Notes: generated by a model from the sequence alone, not told the origin. 64,000 nucleotides of DNA from REDI01 sp038123735 (GCA_038123735.1 JAYPAP010000003.1:1-64000); one strand, 5' to 3'; shown: positions 18,575 to 28,062, counted from the stretch's first letter. Made by a program: numbers and translations.

Positions 18575-18615
18575 CGCCAACTTAACGGATCAAACCCCAC
18601 CTGTCTGCTTGAAAC

Positions 18616-19605
18616 TCACGCCGTTCGGGTCTCGCGCAGAGACGAGCGTGCCAGACGGGCTGCCACGGCCCCGAGCCCGTCACGAAACGGACCATCGGGG
18701 ACCTCCGCTAAAGCACGTTGCGCCGCCCAAGACGCTTGTGCCATCTGTTCGCGAAGATCGGCCAAACCACCCGCATCGCGCACCAGGCGAACCAGCGCAT
18801 CGCCACCGCGACCACTAGAGACAACGCGCCGCCATCGATCCGCCACGGCCTCATCATTCTGCATGGCCACGGCCACCGACCAGACCGGCTTTCCCACACG
18901 GGCGCGAGACTGGAGCCATGCCCCACCTTCTGGATCGGTGAGGCGGGCATATTCCTTCGCGAATGTCCAGAGTCGACCCAGGTGATTTCCATACCGACCC
19001 AGATGAGTGACGGTTGCCAGGTCACCGCCACCAATCCATCCGCCCGACCTACAACAAAATGCCATCAATGCAGAGTGGTAGCCGTCGATGTGCTCAAGCA
19101 CGATATCGGTTGTCAAAGAGCCAGGGTCGTCCAGCATATCCTGACAAATCGCCTCGGAATCAGCAAAGAGGCGCATCGCGTCAATCGCCTCACTGAGCAC
19201 TTCCTGGGGCTGGACTGGCCGCAGCAGCTCCAGTGTGCGAACGGTAAAGTGGCTACGCCCAAGGCGACGGGCCACCCGATGCACGATCCGACGGCGCTTA
19301 CCTCCTGGGTTTCCGAGCGTCACTCCACGCAACAACAGGCCGATGTACATCACCTCGGCCGCATGCTGGACTTCCGGCTCCACCCGCTCAGCACCCACCG
19401 CGCGTGCGGATAGGGCCACGAGAAATGGCCGCAAACGGACCTGACCAACGATGTAATCCTCAAACGCATCGGGATTGGGACCCAAGCCAACGACCTGGTC
19501 GAGCATATCGTCAGTCACCAAGTCTTCTTCGATCAGGTCGAGCAGACTATTGAGCTCACTACCTGAACCAAGCCACTTGTCGATTCCGCTAGACCATGAC
19601 GGCAT
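18616..19605 (-). CDS. Degenerate polyprenyl-synthase-like protein (probable pseudo-enzyme)
   Basis: 329 residues. Two blocks recall all-alpha trans-isoprenyl diphosphate synthases: AAEVMYIGLLLRGVTLGNPG (family: AxxVELIHxxSLxHDDVxD) and YHSALMAFCCRSGGW...LGRYGNHLGRLWTFAKEYARLTDP (family: KTAxLFxxAxxxGA...LxxYGxxLGxAFQIxDDxLD). Both Asp-rich motifs that bind Mg-diphosphate are gone. If the relation is real, the fold is kept but catalysis is not expected. It lies in the same direction as the two unknown genes at 19685-20967. The family call is from memory of patterns; HHpred or a structure model would settle it. Confidence 0.6.
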   Translation of the reverse strand: MPSWSSGIDKWLGSGSELNSLLDLIEEDLVTDDMLDQVVGLGPNPDAFEDYIVGQVRLRPFLVALSARAVGAERVEPEVQHAAEVMYIGLLLRGVTLGNPGGKRRRIVHRVARRLGRSHFTVRTLELLRPVQPQEVLSEAIDAMRLFADSEAICQDMLDDPGSLTTDIVLEHIDGYHSALMAFCCRSGGWIGGGDLATVTHLGRYGNHLGRLWTFAKEYARLTDPEGGAWLQSRARVGKPVWSVAVAMQNDEAVADRWRRVVSSGRGGDALVRLVRDAGGLADLREQMAQASWAAQRALAEVPDGPFRDGLGAVAARLARSSLRETRTA

Positions 19606-19684
19606 GCCTCTCCCTCACTCGGGTCTCCTCTACTCCTCCGGCACCAGAGCGCCCACTGTTCGTGGCGCTTCGTGACACGCTCCC

Positions 19685-20416
19685 CTAGTCACCATCCAAC
19701 GCGGCCAAAGTCAGAGGGAGCCCTCGCGCCATGTTGCGCAATGCAGCTGCGCCGTCTGACGACTGTAACCGACGTGCTACCGCAGCAAATAGAGAATCTA
19801 CATCAGGCCCTCGCCATGCCGCCGTCCAGGCTACGAGGTGCTCTTCACAGCCTGAATCGAGCGCTGAAGATAACGAACGAACGAAGGATTCATGATTTCC
19901 ATCATCATGGATTGCTCGGAGGCAATACACATTTCCCTGGGCAGCTACCGCCGAGACCGCCGCCGTATACCCGAACTCTAGCGCCCGAAGTGGGGTGGTT
20001 TCCGGCGACTTACGCAACTGCACCGCCAAGCAGGTCTGACCCGGCACAGACTCCCGACCTGACAGGCGCCACCACCACGAAGCGTCCGAATGGCGGGGGG
20101 CCGACTCCAAGATGAGGGTAGCGATCAGGGTGGGCGCCAAGTCGGCAAGGCGGCCGTACAAGCCCGACACCGGAACTACAGCCTCCAGCAGATGCAATAC
20201 CGGGATCGCCGCCTGCACCACCTGCTCGGATGCGATGGCCCGAGGCCCCGCCACGAGGTCCGCGCCGGCAACCGGATCGGTATGAATGACAGCGGCGATC
20301 AGGTGCGACACGTCTCGCCCCTGCGCGACCGCCTCCTCAACGCACCGACGAAGGACGCCGAGTTCCTCTTTCAGGGAAACCCCCGACAAGTCACCAGCAA
20401 GCCACGCTTCGTTCAT
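19685..20416 (-). CDS. Hypothetical protein
   Basis: 243 residues from the ATG at 20416, which overlaps the stop of the preceding gene by 4 bp (ATGA). It is rich in Ala, Leu and Val and appears mainly helical (EELGVLRRCVEEAVAQGRDV; AIPVLHLLEAVVPVSGLYG). No signal peptide, metal site or known motif is seen. It is translationally coupled to the gene at 20413-20967, so the two products probably work together. A distant relation to the helical protein at 18616-19605 cannot be excluded. Confidence 0.6.
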   Translation of the reverse strand: MNEAWLAGDLSGVSLKEELGVLRRCVEEAVAQGRDVSHLIAAVIHTDPVAGADLVAGPRAIASEQVVQAAIPVLHLLEAVVPVSGLYGRLADLAPTLIATLILESAPRHSDASWWWRLSGRESVPGQTCLAVQLRKSPETTPLRALEFGYTAAVSAVAAQGNVYCLRAIHDDGNHESFVRSLSSALDSGCEEHLVAWTAAWRGPDVDSLFAAVARRLQSSDGAAALRNMARGLPLTLAALDGD

Positions 20417-20967
20417 CCGTGCACCCCGGACGACCGAAATGCGAGCTCGGATGGCAGTCCAGCTGGGTCCAGACCTGACCCATCCCAACCGAACAACCAC
20501 TTCGGTGCACCATCGGCCAGCAATGCACCAGGCAAGGCTTCAGGAAGGCCCTTGGGCCCCAATAGGGGGTGCGGCGCATTGACCCAGGCGCGAAGACGCC
20601 CTTCATGAACGCCATACAGGCCAGAGAGCCCGATCGCCGAAATCGCCACGCCCCCACTGTCATGAGCAGCGAGTACCATCACGAGTTCCTCGAGACCCGC
20701 CAAACCGTCCAATCGGGACCACATCACGGTCAGGCATCGTCGACGGTCCCCGGTTGGTATACCAGGCTGGCTGAGTCGTTTATTGAGCTCTAACGTGCGC
20801 TTCCAAGCGATCACCGGATCGTCTTCGTCGCCGATAAATCCACTCCACGCCACATGATGCCCGTCGCCGCGAAGCTCCCCCCGGAAGGCGCCAGCGAGCG
20901 GCCAAAACCCGGGGCGCCCGAGCACGGCCAGGCCCAACGGCGTGTCTTCAATCATCGAGTCGGGCAA
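20413..20967 (-). CDS. Hypothetical protein
   Basis: 184 residues. The TTG at 20967 is preferred over ATG 20955 because GGAGG lies 4 nt before it, the spacing seen elsewhere in this window. The sequence (LGLAVLGRPGFWPLAGAFRGEL; GLSGLYGVHEGRLRAWVNAPHP) looks like a compact alpha/beta domain with no recognisable motif. It is the first gene of a likely three-gene minus-strand set reaching to 18616. Confidence 0.6.
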   Translation of the reverse strand: MPDSMIEDTPLGLAVLGRPGFWPLAGAFRGELRGDGHHVAWSGFIGDEDDPVIAWKRTLELNKRLSQPGIPTGDRRRCLTVMWSRLDGLAGLEELVMVLAAHDSGGVAISAIGLSGLYGVHEGRLRAWVNAPHPLLGPKGLPEALPGALLADGAPKWLFGWDGSGLDPAGLPSELAFRSSGVHG

Positions 20968-21013
20968 TGGGCCTCCGGCAGGCGTATTACCCCTACCCTA
21001 CACCATTTTGGAC

Positions 21014-21304
21014 TCAGTAAGAACCTGTTTCTCGCCAGGCAGTCGCGTTGCCAAATACGAGCGCTGCGATGCCGAGCACGATCATCACGACCGACAGCTC
21101 CATGTTCGGAAGCGTGGTCAGATTATCGATCGCGTTGAACCCAATGGCAGCAAAATCCCCGTTGAGGTCTGGAACATTCTCCACGCCAACCTTTCCGTAC
21201 AGCGTGACGATGCCAGCACCAAGAAGACAGCCGCCAACAAGGAATAGAGCAAGGTGCAGGGCGTGAATGCCATCACCGGTGTGGGTGTCGTCGTGACCAC
21301 TCAT
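21014..21304 (-). CDS. Small membrane protein, two predicted membrane segments
   Basis: 96 residues. Hydrophobic segments lie at ~16-38 (LHLALFLVGGCLLGAGIVTLY) and ~68-88 (LSVVMIVLGIAALVFGN), joined by a polar loop. The N-terminus is His/Asp-rich (MSGHDDTHTGDGIH). GAGGAG is placed before the ATG. It lies 100 bp downstream of the DASS transporter on the same strand. Function unknown. Confidence 0.6.
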   Translation of the reverse strand: MSGHDDTHTGDGIHALHLALFLVGGCLLGAGIVTLYGKVGVENVPDLNGDFAAIGFNAIDNLTTLPNMELSVVMIVLGIAALVFGNATAWRETGSY

Positions 21305-21407
21305 GTCTTCTCCTCATTTCCGCAACGCAGCATACGGCCTGGCTAACAATTTGGGTCTCCTACGCAACAAGGTGCTGCGAATGAACTGGAGTCCGGCAGG
21401 GTTTGAC

Positions 21408-22922
21408 TCATGCAGGCATGACAAATGGGAGCCAAAACGCACATAATACCGCCACTAATACCGCGAGGAGGACGTTGAGTACCAGGCCAGCCCAGGCCAT
21501 GTCTCCAGGTGCCACACCTCCCGCCTGGCACGCGATGGCATTGGGAGCGGTAGCGACGGGCATCATGAATGCACAACTCGCTGCGATCGTGGCCGGAACC
21601 ATCCATAACACGGGGTCAACACCAGCCGCCGACGCCCCCGCTGCCAATACCGGCAACACGATCTGGCTCGTCGCCGTATTGGAGGTCAGCTCCGTCAAAA
21701 AGGTCATTCCTAGTGCTAATACCAGGGTCACAACGAACACCCCAAGCACGCTACCCGGGCCGAAGCTCGCCTGGATTGACTCGAGTGCCCAGGTGGACTT
21801 GGCCAGCCATCCGGTGAGACCCGACTTGGCGATCCCGGCCGCCATGGCAAAACCGCCGCCCAACAAGATGAGCACCGACCACGGAATGCGCTTTTCCATC
21901 CGCTCCACCGACATCACAAACGGACGGTCGTCATCCGATGGGACGATGAACAGCAGAAGCGCAACCCCAATCGCGACGAATGAATCCCCCCACTTCTCGG
22001 GAAACAAAGCGTACCAGCCCGGAATATCGATGATCCCGGTCTCGATAGGCTTACGGGTGAGCCATGCCAACATCGCGAGACAGACCAGGGCCACCACGAT
22101 CCCCTGCGAGCGACTCCAAGGGCTTGCGCGTGGTGCATCTGCAATTTCACCCTTGGCTTTTGGCATAGGCACTGCAACGCGAGTGAGCACCCACCATGCG
22201 ACCGGCACGCCGATCAGCGCGAAGGGAATGCCCACAGCCGCCCAACTGGCGAAGGTAATGCGCTCCGGTAGCTGGGCTGCAAGCACTGCATTTGGCGGCG
22301 TGCCCACCAAGGTGCCCACCCCACCCAAGCTAGCGGCATACGCCAGGCCGAGGACGAATAATCCCTGAAGTCGCTTGTCATCGAACGCATGCGCTCCGAG
22401 CGCCATGGCCACAGGCAACATCATCAACGTCGTCGCCGTGTTGGAGACAACCATGGACAGGCCCGCCGCCGTGAACATCAATGCGAGGAGCGATCGCTCT
22501 GGAGCCACTCGTATCCATCGTGGACCGAGTACTCCCGCCACCACCCGCCGATGCAGCCCGGTCTCTTCCACGGCATGACCGATCAAAAAGCCACCGAGCA
22601 TCAGCAGATTGAGTGGATGCGCGTAGCTCATCGCCGTGTCGCCAAAGCCGAGAACGCCGAGTACCGGAAATGCGATCAGCGGAACCATCGCGGTCACTGC
22701 CATCGGCAATACCCTGCCAACCCACCAAATCGCCATGACCGCGGTTACCGATGCGGCGCGATGCGCTTCGACCGACAGGCCCTCGGGGGTGGGGAGCAGC
22801 ATCAGAGCGCCAAACACACTCAGTCCCAATAGAATACCGACATAGCGGTATATTGGAAGCTCGGTCGCGCGGTCCCATCGACCGACAGCAGCGGAAATTC
22901 TGGCGAGGAGCGTTTGCAGCAT
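21408..22922 (-). CDS. DASS/SLC13-family sodium:dicarboxylate or sulfate symporter
   Basis: 504 residues with roughly a dozen hydrophobic segments. The two family-defining inverted-repeat tips are present: VVSNTATTLMMLP (first SNT motif) and LTSNTATSQIVLP (second SNT motif). VGTPPNAVLAAQL is also typical of this family. It acts in the inner membrane as a sodium-coupled carrier; succinate/malate-type acids are the most common substrates, but sulfate or other anions cannot be excluded. Confidence 0.9.
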   Translation of the reverse strand: MLQTLLARISAAVGRWDRATELPIYRYVGILLGLSVFGALMLLPTPEGLSVEAHRAASVTAVMAIWWVGRVLPMAVTAMVPLIAFPVLGVLGFGDTAMSYAHPLNLLMLGGFLIGHAVEETGLHRRVVAGVLGPRWIRVAPERSLLALMFTAAGLSMVVSNTATTLMMLPVAMALGAHAFDDKRLQGLFVLGLAYAASLGGVGTLVGTPPNAVLAAQLPERITFASWAAVGIPFALIGVPVAWWVLTRVAVPMPKAKGEIADAPRASPWSRSQGIVVALVCLAMLAWLTRKPIETGIIDIPGWYALFPEKWGDSFVAIGVALLLFIVPSDDDRPFVMSVERMEKRIPWSVLILLGGGFAMAAGIAKSGLTGWLAKSTWALESIQASFGPGSVLGVFVVTLVLALGMTFLTELTSNTATSQIVLPVLAAGASAAGVDPVLWMVPATIAASCAFMMPVATAPNAIACQAGGVAPGDMAWAGLVLNVLLAVLVAVLCAFWLPFVMPA

Positions 22923-23005
22923 GACCGCTATGCTGCACGAAGATGGCCCTTGATGTCACCCCTTGTTCCTCTCACCGCCATCGTGCGTGCTAGGACACCC
23001 CCACA

Positions 23006-23623
23006 ATGACCGAACATCCCCGCCCAGATTTCCCCCGTATCACCGACCACGCGGCCCCACGTCCGGTGCGCGTCCTGGGCTGGATCTGGCTCTGTGCGGC
23101 CATTCTTGCGTTTCCCCTCGCCCATCTGTCGGTAGTCGAGCGCCCGATGACCCACTTCGCCGGGAGCTGGACGACAGCGCTCTTCGCCGCTGCCTTGGCG
23201 CTCGGCAGCATCATCGTTAGCCTGGAGGAACCCAGGCAATCGAGCAGACATCACCGAGTTGGAACCTGGCTTCTCCGCATATCCGCTCTTCTTGGTGCCG
23301 GCTTGGGAGTGGCCTCATTTCTCCTCGGCCGCGGGATCGTCTTCCTCGACGTCGCATCCGTACCGGTCACGACCGCTTGGCTCTTCTTCAGCAGCGCGCA
23401 TGCCGGACGATGCGCGACCAAACGTGGGAACCAACGCATCGCCAAAGCGCTCGACCTGCTCACCATCGCCCTGCCCCTCCTATGGGTCGGGGCACAGCTA
23501 GCACGCCCGAGTGCGCAGATATCCGTCCTCACCTGGTGCGTTTGCTCAGGGGTTATCGGACTCATTTGCCTCTTGATGGCCACCACAACCCGCGACTGGC
23601 CGCTCACCGAGAAAACGGCGTAG
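23006..23623 (+). CDS. Predicted multi-pass membrane protein
   Basis: 205 residues with about five hydrophobic segments (VLGWIWLCAAILAFPLAHL; TALFAAALALGSIIV; LLRISALLGAGLGVASFLL; LLTIALPLLWVGAQL; VCSGVIGLICLLMA). The first ~20 residues are polar and cytoplasmic. No family is recognised. It is divergent from the DASS transporter and overlaps the tail of the convergent lipoprotein gene by 20 bp. Confidence 0.6.
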   Translation: MTEHPRPDFPRITDHAAPRPVRVLGWIWLCAAILAFPLAHLSVVERPMTHFAGSWTTALFAAALALGSIIVSLEEPRQSSRHHRVGTWLLRISALLGAGLGVASFLLGRGIVFLDVASVPVTTAWLFFSSAHAGRCATKRGNQRIAKALDLLTIALPLLWVGAQLARPSAQISVLTWCVCSGVIGLICLLMATTTRDWPLTEKTA

Positions 23624-24254
23624 CCTCCTCCGCGCCGTCATAAATGACCCATTCCTTTTCCTGCCATGCAGACCGCCCGCGCGTCACGCTGGTCACCCGA
23701 CGCGCGACCGCATCCGTATATTCCCAAGGTTGCCCCAGACCGTCTACCCCGGGCTCACCGTACACATCAGCAACATCATTGCCATTGCCGCTGATCTTGC
23801 CCGAGTGCAGGTTCGCAGACCGCCCATATTGCTGCAAGAACGTATCGACTCCCGAACCGCTACTGGCGAGGACGTAGGCCCCACCTGGCTTGATCGCATC
23901 GCCAGGAAGGGTGAGCACGTCCGGGGTGGTCGCTCCGTTCGAGTAGCGCCGAATCGCCCAACTTCCGAGGTTCACCGACCGGTCATCCGCATTGTAGATC
24001 TCGACAAACTTGATGAACGAGATGTCTTTGTGGTCCACGACCTCGGAGAGGTAGAGATTAGGATACGGAAGCGGTTCGGTGTCGGAATCGGTGTCGGAAT
24101 CGGTGTCCGTGTCTGTGTCCGAATCGATGTCGGAATCGGTATCATCCCACCCCGGCGACCCCTGGTCTGTTTCCATCCATGCGGGGTTATAGCCGGCCAA
24201 GCCTCCACAACCCGTAGCGAAGATCAACAACCAGCGCACCATGCCCCCCGACAT
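23604..24254 (-). CDS. Lipoprotein with Asp-Thr/Ser repeat linker and lamin-tail domain
   Basis: 216 residues. A short signal ends in a lipobox (FATGCGG). Residues ~38-60 are a low-complexity spacer of alternating Asp with Thr/Ser, common in myxococcal surface lipoproteins. The rest resembles a lamin-tail (LTD) immunoglobulin-like domain: LYLSEVVDHKD, KFVEIYNADDRSVNLGSWAIRR, GAYVLASSG. Such domains are found in surface and nuclease-associated proteins and have no catalysis of their own. The ATG at 24242 is an alternative start. Confidence 0.75.
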   Translation of the reverse strand: MSGGMVRWLLIFATGCGGLAGYNPAWMETDQGSPGWDDTDSDIDSDTDTDTDSDTDSDTEPLPYPNLYLSEVVDHKDISFIKFVEIYNADDRSVNLGSWAIRRYSNGATTPDVLTLPGDAIKPGGAYVLASSGSGVDTFLQQYGRSANLHSGKISGNGNDVADVYGEPGVDGLGQPWEYTDAVARRVTSVTRGRSAWQEKEWVIYDGAEEATPFSR

Positions 24255-24312
24255 GCCTCTAGTGCCCCCGCGCCGTTCGCTCTATGGGACCCATCGAAAT
24301 GTCACTCAGGTG

Positions 24313-25752
24313 TCAGGAATCCCGCCCATGACCCTCGACTGAGGACGGCGGTCGTAGGTCGCCAAGAGGTGGTTGACCGAGCGCCTCCAATAGGGCCGAC
24401 AACGGCTTATCCGCCAGCTCAAATCGTTCCCCCACCGGACCATTCTCCAGCTTCAACACCCCACGGGGACAGACCGCCGCGCAGATACCGCAACCAACAC
24501 AACTCGCACGAACAATATTCTGCTCTCGCTGTGCATAATCCCTGACATCAATGCCCATTTCACAGTACACACTGCAATTCCCGCAACTAATGCACTGCCC
24601 CCCGTTGGTCGTGATCCGAAAGCGCGAGAAAAACCGCTGTTGAAGTCCGAGTATCGCTGCCATTGGACAACCAAACCGACACCAGACTCGGGAGCCCAGC
24701 AGCGGATAGACCCCGACTCCGATCACACCAGAAAACATGCTGACGACAATAAATCCGTACCAAGACCGCATTCCGGATGCGTAGTCCCCAAGCCAATACT
24801 GGCCCGCATAGGTCCCGAGCCCCCAATCCGCCCAAAGAAGCCCCGTGGTCACCAACACCAACAGGAGCACAACATGAATGGATACCCGCTCAACTCTCCA
24901 TGAGGTAAGGGAGTTATCGGACAAATGCCGCCAAGGATCCCCCAGCGTCTCTGCGAGCCCGCCACATCCGCAGACCCAGGAGCAGAACCATCGCTTTCCA
25001 TAGAAGTAGGTTAAAATCGGCGTAACTACCAAGATCAGCAACGCGCTGATCGCGACCATACCCGCACCGACCCAGCCCGCATCGAAGAGGTACCCACCAT
25101 GGCCGGGTGGATAGGCATAATCAGGCTTGAGAGGCCAGAAATAGGTGACATAGTACTCAGGCTGGTGGAGACGCTTCAGCAAATACGGCAGCAACCATGC
25201 AAACCCGAGCTGAAAGACCACCACCGAGAGTGTTCTGAGGAGTTGGTAACGCTGATGTCTGTACCGAAGCCCAGTTCGCACCCCGAAAACCAGCACCAAT
25301 GCCGAGTACATCGTCCCATACAAAAACCATCGGTCCGCTGGCCCGCCCGTCATCAATTGCGCCAAGGGATCGAGGGCGCGAATCGGCCCGACAAGCACCT
25401 CTCCATACCAATATAAAACCACGTAAAACGTGGTAAATACCACGGCCGCGAACCACCCGAGTAGCCCTCGATTCTGAAGGCCACGAAACCACACGCCGTC
25501 ATTGCGAATACCGGGCTCATCACCACCGTATGAGAGGGCGAGCAGGTAGAATACCCCGATGGCCATCAAGCCGACTGTGCCGAGCGCCAGCCCCGCGCCC
25601 ACCGTTGCACTCCACGGCACCTGGCCAAAAACCCCCGGAACCACAATAGACGCCACGAACATGGCAAATCCGAGCCCCACGAGGAAGGTCGCAAATAAGT
25701 GCTGGCCGCGACGTCCGTGCGCCACAGCATCGATCGACCACGGCGTGTTCAC
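24313..25752 (-). CDS. Membrane-bound 4Fe-4S protein (NosR/NapH-type)
   Basis: 479 residues. Several membrane segments carry two short Cys motifs at the membrane face (WFCSWVCGCGG and WCRFGCPMA). Two ferredoxin-type 4Fe-4S sites follow: CISCGNCSVYCEMGI and CVGCGICAAVCPRG. This layout is shared with NapH/NosR/CcoG-like proteins that pass electrons between the quinone pool and periplasmic or flavin partners. Its start overlaps the stop of the FAD oxidoreductase gene by 4 bp (ATGA), so the two proteins probably form one electron-transfer unit. The electron acceptor is unknown. Confidence 0.85.
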   Translation of the reverse strand: MNTPWSIDAVAHGRRGQHLFATFLVGLGFAMFVASIVVPGVFGQVPWSATVGAGLALGTVGLMAIGVFYLLALSYGGDEPGIRNDGVWFRGLQNRGLLGWFAAVVFTTFYVVLYWYGEVLVGPIRALDPLAQLMTGGPADRWFLYGTMYSALVLVFGVRTGLRYRHQRYQLLRTLSVVVFQLGFAWLLPYLLKRLHQPEYYVTYFWPLKPDYAYPPGHGGYLFDAGWVGAGMVAISALLILVVTPILTYFYGKRWFCSWVCGCGGLAETLGDPWRHLSDNSLTSWRVERVSIHVVLLLVLVTTGLLWADWGLGTYAGQYWLGDYASGMRSWYGFIVVSMFSGVIGVGVYPLLGSRVWCRFGCPMAAILGLQQRFFSRFRITTNGGQCISCGNCSVYCEMGIDVRDYAQREQNIVRASCVGCGICAAVCPRGVLKLENGPVGERFELADKPLSALLEALGQPPLGDLRPPSSVEGHGRDS

Positions 25753-27002
25753 GTTTCCCCCATCTGCTCGAACGCACCAAATGACCTAGAAAACTCTGGA
25801 TCAAAGCAGGCTTGCGGAAACACGTCTTTCACTTCATCAACCGCGACACCGGCGGCGAGCCATGCCTCACACACCCGATGCCGCAACCGAACGCCAATCG
25901 CGTTGAACCCGATCACGTTTCGAGTCCGGGCATCGGCGACCAGTCGGACCATGCGCTCCCGGTCCTGGCAGACAAAATGCACCTCTCCAGGGCGAATTTC
26001 CGGTCCCACGTCGCCATAGGTCTGGTACTCCAGGTCAAAAAACTTGGCGCTATTGTACCAAATTGCAGGCCTATACTCTGTATTGTCGCCTAGCAGGGTG
26101 CGAGCACAATGTTCCCCTTGCGCCCGGCCGGTGTACCAAACCTGTTCCACCCGACCGTTCAGATCGCGCAGCTCGGCGCAATCCCCGCATGCAAACACAC
26201 CTTCCGCACTCGTCTGGAATCGACCATCCACCACGATGCCACGCCTAACGTCGAGCCCGCTCGCCGTTGCAAGCGCAACATTCGGCTGAACCCCCACCGC
26301 CACGCCCGCGAGCTGGCACGGGATCTGAGCGCCGTCCGAAGTCTCAACCCCCGTTACCGCGCCCTGGTCATTCGCCAGGATCTGGTTGACCTCCGTCCCC
26401 AGTCGTAAGTCGGCCACATGCGCCCGGATGTGCTCCGTCACCAACCTGGACTCTTCCTCTGGGAGGACATTGCGCCAGTAGCCCTGCTCACGGACAAGAA
26501 AGCTCACTTTGATACCTCGAGATAGGAGCATCTCCGCCAGCTCTACCCCGATAAGGCCGCCTCCAATCACCACTGCCTCGCGCGCCTGCGCCCCCAAGCG
26601 CTCGAGCGCTGCCAGGTCATCCAGTCCGTACAAGCCAACGACGCCCGAAGCGTCCTCCCCCGGCCAACCGACGCGACTGGAGCGAGACCCGGTCGCGATT
26701 ATTACACGATCAAAAGGCACTTCTGAGCCATCAGCCATGATGACGACTTGCCTCTTGGTGTCGATACGCGTCACCCAACCCAATAACAGCTCAATCCGAT
26801 TTTTCTGCCAAAATCGCCTGGTGTACGGCTGGATTTGCTGATGGGTCATGTGTCCCATGTAGAGGTACATCAAGGCAGGGCGGCTAATTGGAAGCTCACT
26901 TTCGCCCGAGATCATTACAATCTCCGCGCTGCGATTCAGCTTCCGAATGGTGCGCGCCGCGGTCATTCCCGCGATGCCGTTTCCAATAATGACCACCTTC
27001 AC
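25749..27002 (-). CDS. NAD(P)/FAD-dependent oxidoreductase
   Basis: 417 residues from the GTG at 27002 (VKVVIIGNGIAGMTAA, the FAD dinucleotide fold). A second nucleotide fold is VVIGGGLIGVELAEML, and the FAD-closing motif is GVFACGDCAEL. It resembles rubredoxin/ferredoxin reductases and the N-terminal part of NirB rather than disulfide reductases: no redox CxxxxC is seen after the first fold. The C-terminal ~100 residues (YQTYGDVGPEIRPGEVHFV) are less familiar. It is translationally coupled to the membrane 4Fe-4S protein downstream. The likely role is moving electrons between NAD(P)H and the iron-sulfur protein (inference). Confidence 0.85.
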   Translation of the reverse strand: MKVVIIGNGIAGMTAARTIRKLNRSAEIVMISGESELPISRPALMYLYMGHMTHQQIQPYTRRFWQKNRIELLLGWVTRIDTKRQVVIMADGSEVPFDRVIIATGSRSSRVGWPGEDASGVVGLYGLDDLAALERLGAQAREAVVIGGGLIGVELAEMLLSRGIKVSFLVREQGYWRNVLPEEESRLVTEHIRAHVADLRLGTEVNQILANDQGAVTGVETSDGAQIPCQLAGVAVGVQPNVALATASGLDVRRGIVVDGRFQTSAEGVFACGDCAELRDLNGRVEQVWYTGRAQGEHCARTLLGDNTEYRPAIWYNSAKFFDLEYQTYGDVGPEIRPGEVHFVCQDRERMVRLVADARTRNVIGFNAIGVRLRHRVCEAWLAAGVAVDEVKDVFPQACFDPEFSRSFGAFEQMGET

Positions 27003-27114
27003 GGCGCCTCTCCACGTCACCGGGAGCCTACCAGGTGCAGCCAAGCAGACACGAATATCAACACCAACTTGGGACAGCGGCACCCGGGCGATACACGTCT
27101 TGCGTGGAGGACGG

Positions 27115-28062
27115 ATGCGAATCATCGGAGCCCTGATGGCCATGAGCTGCGTGGCTGGCGCCGCACAACCCCCCGAAGAACCAAGCCAAGCACCTGCGGG
27201 GTTCTGGGATCACTGGGGAGATGGGAAGGCTGAAGTAGCTGGGTACAAACTTACGATTCCTCGCTATGGTGAGGCGAGAACCGGCGAAGCGGTGCTCATC
27301 TTTGTCACCGAGGACCTCTCCGCGAGCACCTTGGTGAAAGCAGAATCCAAGCAACCGGACAGCTTTCCCGTCATCAAGCTCAATGATGCGCGCGACTTCA
27401 CGACCGGCGTGTATGACTACAACGTCATGACGAGCGCATTCGTCCCGCTGAATGGGCGGACCGAGAGAGGAACCCCTGCGAAGATTAGCTTTTCCAGCCA
27501 GGAGTGGTGCGGTCATGTCTTTGACCAAGTCACGATAAAGGACGACGGGCTCACCCATCGCTGGCACTCGTATTTCGAAGGCGAAGGTGATGGCTCGACC
27601 GACCACAAGATCCCGGAGCAAGCCATCTTCGCTGATGCATTGCCTATCCTGGTCCGCGATCTCGCTGGCCCGCTGGTCGCGGATGGAGGCTCCCGCACGG
27701 TACAGGTGTGGCCTCGCGCGCAGACCACCCGCTTCTTACATAACAAAGCGCAATTTCGGCAGGCCGTCCTATCTCGAGATGCGTCGACGGCAGAGATCAC
27801 CGTACCCGCCGGAAGCTTCGAGGTACGTCGTACAAACCTTGAATCTGACGGCCTGACCGCTGAATTTTGGGTAGAGACCGCGCCCCCTCATCGACTCATC
27901 TCATGGAAATGGAGCGATGGCGAGGAAGGCCTTCTGGTACACGCCGAGCGCTTGCCGTACTGGAGCATGTCTGGCCCCGGCGAAACCTCGCACCGCTCGC
28001 GCCTCGGCCTCGATGGATCCAGGGATGAAAACGGTCTGGGGAAAACTATGGAAAAGAAATAA
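27115..28062 (+). CDS. Secreted protein of unknown function
   Basis: 315 residues. The ATG at 27115 has GGAGG 4 nt upstream and gives a signal peptide (MRIIGALMAMSCVAGAAQ). The mature protein contains EAVLIFVTEDLS, GVYDYNVMTSAFVPL, SSQEWCGHVFDQV and HRLISWKWSDGEEG; the EWCG segment looks conserved-family-like, but I cannot name the family. It is probably periplasmic. It is divergent from the oxidoreductase operon, with 112 bp between. Confidence 0.65.
   Translation: MRIIGALMAMSCVAGAAQPPEEPSQAPAGFWDHWGDGKAEVAGYKLTIPRYGEARTGEAVLIFVTEDLSASTLVKAESKQPDSFPVIKLNDARDFTTGVYDYNVMTSAFVPLNGRTERGTPAKISFSSQEWCGHVFDQVTIKDDGLTHRWHSYFEGEGDGSTDHKIPEQAIFADALPILVRDLAGPLVADGGSRTVQVWPRAQTTRFLHNKAQFRQAVLSRDASTAEITVPAGSFEVRRTNLESDGLTAEFWVETAPPHRLISWKWSDGEEGLLVHAERLPYWSMSGPGETSHRSRLGLDGSRDENGLGKTMEKK

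Noticed and set aside
18377..18580. 67-codon frame directly before the sigma-factor gene
   Set aside because: Composition and sequence look random and no ribosome site is visible; kept only as a remark under the sigma factor.
24070..24145. Short-period repeat of GTCGGAATCG-like units
   Set aside because: It encodes the Asp-Thr/Ser linker of the lipoprotein and is not an independent DNA repeat or CRISPR.
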